Origin: JABWCK01 sp043822385 | Lineage (GTDB): Archaea; Micrarchaeota; Micrarchaeia; Norongarragalinales; Norongarragalinaceae | NCBI GenBank assembly: GCA_043822385.1 | Contig: JBDRBT010000008.1 | Location: forward strand, 1 to 37,151 | DNA: 37,151 nt | Reading direction: 5' to 3' | Program-made: the position numbers and the translations under genes | Shown here: piece by piece, positions 31,945-37,151 of the stretch | Layout of the letters: each line of letters begins with the position of its first letter | How positions within the stretch are numbered: the first letter of the stretch is position 1 | Notes under the pieces: model-generated | Seen by the model: only the letters and a program-made list of their open reading frames with translations | The model's database searches: none | Told to the model about the DNA's origin: nothing

Positions 31945-32757
31945 TTAATTGCTTTTTTTCATTTCTTGCCTAAGTTTTTCTTCTAGTTCTGTGTGTCCGT
32001 GTTCGTTTGCGTGATTTGCAGGGCTTACGTCATAATTATTTTTCGTATTTGGGTCTGCACCGAGTTTTAATAATAGTTTTGATGCGTCGACGTGTCCGTT
32101 TTTCGCTGTTTGGTGTAGGGTAATATCTCCAAACAAGTTTGGTCTGTTTGGGTTTTGGTTATGTTTAGTTATTAGCCGGTCTATTGTTGTTTCATGACCG
32201 TGATGCGCTGCATGATCTAACGGGGTATCGTCGTTTTCGTTTCCTAGACTTGGGTCTAAGCCATGCGTAGTTATTAGGTCGTCTAATATTTCGTCATGTC
32301 CTCCCTTTGCTGCGTGATGCGTTAAAGCATCCTTGTAATTGTTTATTGTTTTTGGGTTTGCGCCTAGTCTTATTAGTTCGTTCATTGTTGCCTTATGTCC
32401 ATGAAAAACCGCTTTACTTATAGGTTCGTCTCCGTTTTCGTTTCTTGCCTTTAGATTTGCGCCTTTTTCGCGTAATTTTTCAATTAGTTCTGTGTGTCCT
32501 TGTCCTGCTGCGTGGTGTGCTGGCGTATCTTTGTAGTCGTTTATTGCGTTTGGGTCTGCTCCGTTTTCTAATGCTATTTCACTTATTTCTAAATGTCCAT
32601 TCCACGACGCATTGTGTAGTGGCGTGTTTCCATGTTGGTGTTGTGCATTTACATTAGCTCCTTGTTTTATGAGTTCAAGGAATTCTTTCGCGTGTCCGCC
32701 TGTTGCAGCTTTCATTAATTGTTTGTCGATTTCTCTAGGTTCTACTCGTTCAATCAT
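31945..32757 (-). CDS. Ankyrin-repeat protein
   Basis: A 270-residue protein made of about seven to eight ankyrin repeats with the usual G-x-TPLH-x-A-x-x-GH pattern, for example HGNTPLHNASWNGHLEI, KDTPAHHAAGQGHTELI and DDTPLDHAAHHGHETTI. It has no signal peptide or membrane helix and is unusually rich in His and Asn. Ankyrin repeats mediate protein-protein contacts; in episymbiotic archaea and in bacteria they often act in host or partner contact. The lower strand codes for it, but the upper strand is rich in T and G, as elsewhere in this part of the window. Confidence 0.93.
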   Translation of the reverse strand: MIERVEPREIDKQLMKAATGGHAKEFLELIKQGANVNAQHQHGNTPLHNASWNGHLEISEIALENGADPNAINDYKDTPAHHAAGQGHTELIEKLREKGANLKARNENGDEPISKAVFHGHKATMNELIRLGANPKTINNYKDALTHHAAKGGHDEILDDLITTHGLDPSLGNENDDTPLDHAAHHGHETTIDRLITKHNQNPNRPNLFGDITLHQTAKNGHVDASKLLLKLGADPNTKNNYDVSPANHANEHGHTELEEKLRQEMKKSN

Positions 32758-32941
32758 GTTATTATACGCCTGTATTAGTATTTAATTTTTTTTTATTTAA
32801 CCGGCTTGCGCTTAAACTGCTTTTTTAGGTGTGCGTTCTAGTGTTCTAAAAAACGGATAGCAAGGGGGTGGCTTTAGATTGGATGTTTTGTGAGTTTACT
32901 TAACTCCTTTTGTTTTTTATTCCTCGTTTGTTTTATATAGT

Positions 32942-32953
32942 TAGGTTAACCTA
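32942..32953. promoter_or_regulatory. Palindromic operator candidate in a core promoter
   Basis: TAGGTTAACCTA is a perfect 12-base palindrome between a TATA box (TTTTATATAG, 32931-32940) and the AGGAGGT ribosome binding site at 32961-32967. In that place a bound dimeric repressor would block transcription of the following gene. Confidence 0.45.
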
Positions 32954-32975
32954 TTTTTTCAGGAGGTATATACCT

Positions 32976-33461
32976 ATGGTTGAAAACGCTAAAAGATCCG
33001 GTCTTAGGTCTAAGTTTGCTGCTACTCGTTTAGAAACAGCTAAAATTATAACTCAAAACATTTTGGATAAACAATATCCTAAACACGTAATTAAAAACCA
33101 GACCTTGGTTATAGGTGATCTCCATAGCGCTGTGCTTGCATCTACTCCAGAACGTGCTAATCACGGCGGCTTTGAAATTCGCGCTGGGAAAAAACAAGTA
33201 GGATTCGTTGAAATTAATTTAAATAATATTCCCCTTATTCATGTTCTAAAGGAAAGTACTCCACTAGGATTAGCTCTTGCTGCTGCTTTTAAAAAACACG
33301 CTAAGTTTTGGGTATGGCCGTTAGTTAGAATTCGTTCCAACTTGCCAAAAACTAGCGATTATCAGGCGTCTAATGCCTTGAGCGAGGCTATGATTGCTAA
33401 AAAGCAAGAGCAAAAAAGAATGGAGTTCAATAAAGAACGCGAACGACTAAAATTGCATTAG
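32976..33461 (+). CDS. Hypothetical basic protein, 161 aa
   Basis: Not recognised. Start ATG at 32976 is fixed by AGGAGGT, the strongest ribosome binding site in the window; the frame is open further upstream but has no signal there. The protein is rich in Lys, Arg, Ala and Asn. It has a helical N-terminus, a strand-rich centre (TLVIGDLHSAVLA, VGFVEINLNNIPLIHVL), a KHAKFWVWPLVRIR segment and a Lys/Glu-rich C-terminal helix. DLH resembles part of a phosphoesterase motif but the rest is absent. The strong translation signals and operator-like promoter suggest a regulated, well-expressed protein. Confidence 0.65.
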   Translation: MVENAKRSGLRSKFAATRLETAKIITQNILDKQYPKHVIKNQTLVIGDLHSAVLASTPERANHGGFEIRAGKKQVGFVEINLNNIPLIHVLKESTPLGLALAAAFKKHAKFWVWPLVRIRSNLPKTSDYQASNALSEAMIAKKQEQKRMEFNKERERLKLH

Positions 33462-33487
33462 TTGCGTGTTTGTTACGCTAAAAAGAA

Positions 33488-33562
33488 TAGCGGGGAGTGG
33501 ATTTGAACCACCGATCTCCGGGTTATGAGCCCAGCGGGCACTCCTGGCTACCCTACCCCGCT
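33488..33562 (-). tRNA. Initiator tRNA-Met (CAT)
   Basis: Reading the lower strand, acceptor AGCGGGG pairs with CCCCGCT, discriminator A. The anticodon loop CTCATAA is held by a stem with three G-C pairs (GGG/CCC) next to the loop, a hallmark of initiator tRNA. A1-U72 pair, TAGCCAGGAG D-arm and T arm GGTGG-TTCAAAT-CCACT all fit archaeal initiators. No CCA encoded, no intron. Confidence 0.93.
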
Positions 33563-33615
33563 TTAATATTTTAACAATTAGCTTGCTTAGTATTAACTCT
33601 AATGCCTCGTGTTCT

Positions 33616-34284
33616 TTAAATTAGTTGCGTCTTTGAATTTTTTCCTTCAAGTATTTGTTGCAGTGAACCGATTTTTGTTTCTAAATCGCTTAATTCTTGC
33701 TTGTTTTCAGTGTAATAAAGTTTTTTAGTGCAAGTTGGGCAACGAAATTGGCTGTCGAATGCTTCATCGAAGGCTAGTTTGCAACAACCTTCCTTGCATT
33801 CGTATAAAGAAGCCGCTTCTTGGCTTGTTAATTTAGCTTTCAGTCCTTCGTACTCGCGTTTTTTCTGTAGTAAATAATTACCTAACGCTCGGTCCGTGTT
33901 TACTGACCACGTGTACGTAAACCAACCCGTTTCCATGTTTTTTACTCTAGAGTATTCAACTATCCCGTGATTGTGCAATACGTTTAGTACGTGGCGTATT
34001 TCCGCCATTTTTATTTGAGTGCCTTTTTCAATTGTTTCATCCGTAGCGCCGTCGCCTATTGCGGTTACTACTTGCCAGCCTTGTTTTCCAGCTACTTCTG
34101 AAACAAACGGGCGAATGATTGACGTTGGTATTTTTGGTTTTTCTGGTTCCAACTCAACTGGAGTTGGGGGTTGTATTGCTTTTTTGCTTGTTTTTTTTAT
34201 AATTAGTTTTTTTGCTTTAACTTTTTTCATAATTGCCTTTGTGGGTTTAATTTTTTTTATTTTCATTTTCTTCCCTAAAGGCAT
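33616..34284 (-). CDS. tfe: Transcription factor E (TFE-alpha)
   Basis: Helps RNA polymerase open promoters. The 222 residues hold a very Lys-rich N-terminal tail (1-40, unusual for TFE), the winged helix (about 55-135, SIIRPFVSEVAGKQGWQVV and MAEIRHVLNVLHNHGIVEY) and a zinc ribbon with C163, C167/C168, C182 and C185. Start ATG at 34284 lies about 22-30 bases after a TATA element GTATAAATATT (34304-34314), so the message is likely leaderless. That TATA element overlaps the stop codon of the upstream trm56 gene. Confidence 0.88.
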   Translation of the reverse strand: MPLGKKMKIKKIKPTKAIMKKVKAKKLIIKKTSKKAIQPPTPVELEPEKPKIPTSIIRPFVSEVAGKQGWQVVTAIGDGATDETIEKGTQIKMAEIRHVLNVLHNHGIVEYSRVKNMETGWFTYTWSVNTDRALGNYLLQKKREYEGLKAKLTSQEAASLYECKEGCCKLAFDEAFDSQFRCPTCTKKLYYTENKQELSDLETKIGSLQQILEGKNSKTQLI

Positions 34285-34303
34285 GCAATTAATTTGCTGG
34301 TTA

Positions 34304-34314
34304 AAATATTTATA
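34304..34314 (-). promoter_or_regulatory. TATA box of tfe, inside the trm56 stop codon region
   Basis: The lower strand reads AAGGTATAAATATTTTAA; the stop TAA of trm56 is at 34310-34312 within it. The distance of about 20-30 bases to the tfe ATG suits a leaderless transcript. Expression of tfe could therefore be independent of trm56 although they lie on the same strand. Confidence 0.6.
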
Positions 34315-34825
34315 CCTTCCTTCTTTTCACTATGGTTTTTCCTCGGGGATTGGGTATTATATTCATTTCCCCCTTTATTTCTCGTTCTAGTTGTTTTCCG
34401 TTTAGTTCGTACACGCAAATTGCTAGTGCAGCTACTTCCGAATGAGGTTGGTTTCCGATTGAAATGTTGTAGTCGGATACTTCGTAGTATTGTCTTGGTA
34501 CTTTTTCCGCGCCGATTATCAGCATTACGGGTTTTTTTGTCTTAGGTAACGCGCTTAAAGTGTCTCCGTACATTGTTAAGTGAATTACAACGCCTTTTTT
34601 CTTGAATTGTTTTACTTCCTTTAACGGAGACGCGGTGTACTTGGTTTTGAATTTTCCCCCAAATTTTTTAGTTACTTTGTTTATTGAGTTTAAGATAGAG
34701 TCGTCTTTTTCTCCTGCGTAAATTATTTCTTTAGCGCCTAACGCGCGTGCTACTAGGCCGCAGTGCGTTGATATTCTTTTGTCTCTTTTTTTTCTGTGTC
34801 CTAAGCGTAGGATTGTTATGTTCAT
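34310..34825 (-). CDS. trm56: tRNA (cytidine-56-2'-O)-methyltransferase
   Basis: Methylates C56 in the T loop of archaeal tRNAs. The 171-residue SPOUT-family enzyme begins ITILRLGHRKKRDKRISTHC and continues GLVARALGA, then VVIHLTMYGDTL, LIIGAEKVPRQYYEVSDYNI and the knot motif NISIGNQPHSEVAALA, all characteristic for aTrm56. The T loops in this window have C at the matching position. It lies next to tRNA-Lys and iMet genes. Confidence 0.93.
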   Translation of the reverse strand: MNITILRLGHRKKRDKRISTHCGLVARALGAKEIIYAGEKDDSILNSINKVTKKFGGKFKTKYTASPLKEVKQFKKKGVVIHLTMYGDTLSALPKTKKPVMLIIGAEKVPRQYYEVSDYNISIGNQPHSEVAALAICVYELNGKQLEREIKGEMNIIPNPRGKTIVKRRKV

Positions 34826-34886
34826 TACATAAGTCGTTGTTTAGCGTGTTTTTTTAAAGTGTTGTTGTCATATTATTTTTTAGCGT

Positions 34887-35022
34887 GGGCCCGTAGCTCA
34901 GTTTGGCCAGAGCGTTCGACTTTCTCTCTTTAATTAAAGAGTTTAAGGACGATACTCTTACAAAGCAATAAACGCGTTTTGGGGCCATCGAAATGTCGGG
35001 GGTCCAAATCCCCCCGGGCCCG
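34887..35022 (+). tRNA. tRNA-Lys (CTT), apparently with two introns
   Basis: Acceptor GGGCCCG pairs with CGGGCCC (35015-35021), discriminator G. D stem GCTC/GAGC; T arm GGGGG-TCCAAAT-CCCCC. The anticodon stem TTCGA (34915-34919) pairs with TCGAA (34988-34992) but 68 bases separate them. One intron would give loop CTTTCTA with a T after the anticodon, which is not normal. Instead CTCTTA at 34955-34960 plus A34987 gives a perfect Lys loop CTCTTAA (anticodon CTT). That implies intron 1 at about 34920-34954 (a 16-base palindrome hairpin at 34926-34941) and a 26-base intron 2 at 34961-34986 in the canonical position. Boundaries of intron 1 are ambiguous by 2 bases. The GGGCCCG acceptor is typical for archaeal tRNA-Lys. 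Confidence 0.75.
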
Positions 35023-35026
35023 CTAC

Positions 35027-35034
35027 TTTTTTTT
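35027..35034 (+). terminator. Poly-T terminator after tRNA-Lys
   Basis: A run of eight T starts 5 bases after the tRNA end. Oligo-T runs are the main intrinsic termination signal of archaeal RNA polymerase. Confidence 0.55.
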
Positions 35035-35881
35035 AATAATAATTAATTTTATTTCCGTGCGAATCCTTTACTTGTTTTAGCATCTTTTTTTCTTTGATAT
35101 TTTCTGGGTTTAGTGTTCGTGCTATTGTTTCGCTAGGAGTTATTTTGTTAAAGTTAGTAACGCCTAATTCGAGCAAGGAATTTAATTGCCCTGCGGTTTT
35201 AATCTGGTTGGTGTTTACATGTTGGTGTAGATAGTTAGTTACGGTTTCTCTTGTTTTTTTGTTTGTATTTGCGTTAAGTAATTGCAGGTTTACTATGGCA
35301 ATTTGTTGTTCGTGCGGTTTTTTGAAAACGCCTTTTTCTTTACAAAGATGCATAAAATTCGCGATGAAACCGTCCATATTTTTTTCGTAATTAAAGCCGA
35401 GTTGTTTGAACTCTTTTTCGTCTGATTCGAGGATTTTTTTTATTTTATGGTGTTTATTTATTTTAGCTAGTTTTTCTTCCTTTTTTTTCATTATTTTTCT
35501 TGCTAGTTTAGGTTCGTCAGCATGTATTGCGCGGCTAGTGGCTTCCAGAGCGCGAAGCGCGTTTCCTGTGCTTTCTATTTGGTTTGCTCCTTTTAACGCG
35601 CCTTTTTGTGTTAAATTAGTTAGAATCCTGACGTGTTGTATTGGTTGTAATCCGGTTTTAGCGGCTTCTGTTCCAGACCAAACAATGCTGTGTACTTGAT
35701 GCAGAGTTCCGCCTTTTTTTAAGAAGTTATTTAATTGGTTAGCAATTTTCTTTCGTTCGTTTTTAGTAGTTACTTCGTCTAATCTAAATAACGCGCCTCT
35801 TAGTTTTTTCTCTCTCTCTGCGCTTAGCCCCCTTTTTTTGCAAGTGGTTATTACGCGTTCTAGATCCTTTAGTTGAGTCAC
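35033..35881 (-). CDS. Hypothetical helical protein, 282 aa
   Basis: Not recognised. The protein is basic, almost entirely helical and soluble, rich in Lys, Asn, Leu and Thr, without Cys pairs or a nucleotide-binding loop. Segments such as KDLERVITTCKKRGLSAERE near the N-terminus and NQIESTGNALRALEATSRAI in the middle look like repeated helical hairpins. It may be lineage-specific. It converges on tRNA-Lys, its stop lying in the oligo-T run. Confidence 0.65.
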   Translation of the reverse strand: MTQLKDLERVITTCKKRGLSAEREKKLRGALFRLDEVTTKNERKKIANQLNNFLKKGGTLHQVHSIVWSGTEAAKTGLQPIQHVRILTNLTQKGALKGANQIESTGNALRALEATSRAIHADEPKLARKIMKKKEEKLAKINKHHKIKKILESDEKEFKQLGFNYEKNMDGFIANFMHLCKEKGVFKKPHEQQIAIVNLQLLNANTNKKTRETVTNYLHQHVNTNQIKTAGQLNSLLELGVTNFNKITPSETIARTLNPENIKEKKMLKQVKDSHGNKINYY

Positions 35882-36002
35882 GTAATATATTGCGTTACGC
35901 GCTTTTTTCTATATTCTGTTTAACGAAAAAGACGATATGCTTGATCCGGCTTGCGCTAAACGCGTTAAAGCGTTTTTGGATGAGTTAGTGTTATATGCTC
36001 GC

Positions 36003-36150
36003 TGTACGGGCTAGATGGAAAGGCTTTTATTAGGTGTTTTCGAACTAATTCATTGCGGATTCTGTGAAGGTGGGTTGAACTGGTCGCACATAAAACCAGC
36101 GCGTAGCTGGCTAATTTTCGAGCCCGTAAGGGCTTGGCGACCGTTCTTTT
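36003..36150 (+). ncRNA. Candidate structured non-coding RNA
   Basis: The 302-base gap between the helical protein and the rhomboid gene contains more GC than other gaps and several paired elements on the upper strand. GGTCGC (36082-36087) pairs with GCGACC (36137-36142) and encloses CCAGC-GCGTA-GCTGG (36096-36110) and AGCCC-GTAA-GGGCT (36121-36134), the latter closed by a GNRA tetraloop. An alternative long stem pairs TACGGGCT (36005-36012) with AGCCCGTA (36121-36128). TTATAT (35991-35996) could be a TATA box and GTTCTTTT (36143-36150) a terminator. It does not match RNase P, SRP, 5S or tRNA signatures that I can recall. Confidence 0.45.
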
Positions 36151-36183
36151 AATTAACATTAATTAGTTTAATTCTTAATGTAA

Positions 36184-36948
36184 ATGCGTTTTTTATCTGC
36201 TTTAATTTTGTCTGTCTTGCTTTTGATTCCTTACTTTGTTTTTTCTCAAGGAACCGGCTTTTTACCTGAAGAAATAGTTTCAAAGTATTCTTTCAACGCG
36301 TCTTCTAGCTTCAACAACTTTTTCTTTCACTTGTTTGACCACGTTGGCTTGCAACACTTGCTGGGTAACTTGCTTGTTATAGTTTTGTTTGCTTTAATTC
36401 TAGAGTCGGTCTTGTCTTGGCTCGATGTGTTGCTGGTTTTCTTTTCTTCAGGTGTGTTAGCTAGCTTGTTTTTTTCTTTCTTGAATCCAGCGACTTTTCT
36501 TATTGGAGCGTCTGCTGCTGCAGCTGGCTTGATGGCTTCTGCTTTAGCTTTACGGCCTAAATTGTCGCTGGTTTTGTTGTTGTTAACGCCGTTGTTGATT
36601 AACTTTATTGTTTTCCCTTTTGTTGATTATTCTATTAACGCTCAAAAACACTTTTTGTCTTCACAGGAAACGCGTTTTAATCAAGAAGTTGATGTTTTAG
36701 TTTCTCAAGGCCGTGTTTCTGAAGCTAATGCTGTTCAACAACAAGTAGAACGAGTAGTTGAACAAAAGGAAACTGTTGTTGTGGGTGTTGAACGGCAGGA
36801 AGAAACGCCTACAGACTTTTGGGTGCATGTTTACGGCGCGGTAGTTGGAGTTGGTTTTCTCTTGTTATTTAAGCGAAAGGAGTTGCGTTTAGGTGTAAAG
36901 GGTTTTAAGGAAATGGGTTTGAGTTTGCGCGAGTTGGTGAATAAGTGA
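36184..36948 (+). CDS. Rhomboid-family intramembrane serine protease
   Basis: A 254-residue multi-pass membrane protein. Rhomboid landmarks: HLFDHVGLQHLLGNLLVIV near residue 57 (the HxxxN loop region), FLIGASAAAAGLMAS near 104 with the catalytic Ser in GAS, and a final helix WVHVYGAVVGVGFLLLF with the catalytic His before GxxxG. Between the fifth and sixth helices lies a soluble insertion of about 60 residues, charged and Val/Gln/Glu-rich, that most rhomboids lack. Ala replaces Gly in the usual GxSG motif. The stop overlaps the following NUDIX start (GTGA). Confidence 0.85.
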   Translation: MRFLSALILSVLLLIPYFVFSQGTGFLPEEIVSKYSFNASSSFNNFFFHLFDHVGLQHLLGNLLVIVLFALILESVLSWLDVLLVFFSSGVLASLFFSFLNPATFLIGASAAAAGLMASALALRPKLSLVLLLLTPLLINFIVFPFVDYSINAQKHFLSSQETRFNQEVDVLVSQGRVSEANAVQQQVERVVEQKETVVVGVERQEETPTDFWVHVYGAVVGVGFLLLFKRKELRLGVKGFKEMGLSLRELVNK

Positions 36949-37151
36949 TTCCTAAAGAAAAATTGAGTTTGAAAAAAGATTTTACTGCTACGGGTTTCGT
37001 GGTTAATCCTGAAAAAACTAACGTTTTGCTTATTTTTCACAAGAAGCTTGGTTTGTGGTTGCCTCCAGGCGGGCACATTAATGAAGGGGAAATGCCGCAT
37101 GAAGCTGTTTTGAGGGAAGTCAAGGAAGAAACCGGTGTTTCAACTCATTTT
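36945..37151 (+). CDS. NUDIX hydrolase, N-terminal part only
   Basis: GTG at 36945 overlaps the rhomboid stop, so the genes are co-translated. The frame runs to the window end (69 residues). It shows LWLPPGGHINEGEMPHEAVL followed by REVKEETGV, a complete NUDIX box (G-x5-E-x7-RE-x2-EE-x-G). Such enzymes cleave nucleoside diphosphates linked to another moiety, for example oxidised nucleotides. The substrate cannot be told. Truncated by the window edge. Confidence 0.9.
   Translation, partial: MIPKEKLSLKKDFTATGFVVNPEKTNVLLIFHKKLGLWLPPGGHINEGEMPHEAVLREVKEETGVSTHF

Noticed and set aside
36003..36150. RNase P RNA, SRP RNA or 5S rRNA as identity of the structured element
   Set aside because: The conserved RNase P core, the SRP helix 8 motif and the 5S loop sequences are not found, and the length does not fit the first two.
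35965..36159. 64-aa open frame on the lower strand over the candidate RNA
   Set aside because: It has no ribosome binding site and an odd composition, and it covers inverted repeats; RNA structure explains the region better.
36831..37100. Lower-strand frame across the rhomboid and NUDIX genes
   Set aside because: The upper strand has a complete NUDIX box and a coupled start, so the lower-strand frame is a shadow.
1..37151. CRISPR arrays, insertion sequences, rRNA genes
   Set aside because: No regularly spaced repeats of 25-40 bases, no transposase frames and no rRNA-like stretches were seen on either strand.

Overview
The window is archaeal. The evidence is SRP54, class I CCA-adding enzyme, aEF-1beta, RadA, Mre11/Rad50, a CPSF-type beta-CASP nuclease, a RecJ/GAN-like DHH protein, a histone, NreA, DTD2-type D-aminoacyl-tRNA deacylase, an Lhr helicase, TFE, Trm56, an initiator tRNA of archaeal type, intron-bearing tRNAs, TATA boxes 25-30 bases before starts, and GGTG-type ribosome binding sites. 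The genes are small, tightly packed and often overlap by 4 bases. Some proteins are short for their family (Rad50 668 aa, enolase 400 aa). A bacterial-type MnmA is present. Together this suggests a small-genome archaeon of the DPANN kind (for example Diapherotrites- or Micrarchaeota-like), but the phylum is an inference and is not proven by the sequence.

Layout. 0-9.5 kb: SRP54 (cut by the window edge), an orphan pilus/secretion ATPase, cca with a small partner, aEF-1beta, FAD synthase, two tandem tRNA-Arg genes, a cell-surface protein, RadA, a BofA-like membrane protein, NnrD, MnmA. 9.5-20.9 kb: a CPA2 antiporter, Rad50-Mre11, a HAD hydrolase, two poorly known proteins, the CPSF-like nuclease, a winged-helix protein, the RecJ-like protein, a histone, a 41-aa protein and an AAA+ ATPase. 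20.9-21.1 kb: an intergenic region with a helically phased array of short repeats. 21.1-22.9 kb: NreA with a PCNA-binding tail and DTD2. 22.9-26.2 kb: a compact ubiquitin-type cluster. 26.2-37.15 kb: Lhr, zinc-ribbon and micro-membrane proteins, enolase, small regulators, a PRC-barrel protein, an ankyrin-repeat protein, initiator tRNA-Met, TFE, Trm56, a tRNA-Lys that appears to carry two introns, a candidate structured RNA, a rhomboid protease and a truncated NUDIX gene.

The most striking system is the ubiquitin-like cluster at 22969-26173. It encodes an E1-like activating enzyme, a RING-like candidate E3, an Rpn11-like JAMM peptidase, a lysine-rich protein ending in Gly-Gly, a ubiquitin-like protein that already ends in Gly-Gly, an E2 with a canonical catalytic core, and a 39-aa protein whose start overlaps the E2 stop. 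The parts suffice on paper for activation, conjugation, ligation and removal. Such sets are known from Caldiarchaeum and Asgard archaea; finding one here with extra small partners is notable.

The second theme is replication and repair: RadA, Mre11-Rad50, RecJ/GAN-like, histone, AAA+ ATPase, NreA. The upper strand looks A/C-biased in the first part of the window and T/G-biased after about 26 kb. With the phased repeats beside the AAA+ gene, this makes 20.87-21.07 kb a candidate replication origin or control region; this was judged by eye and not computed.
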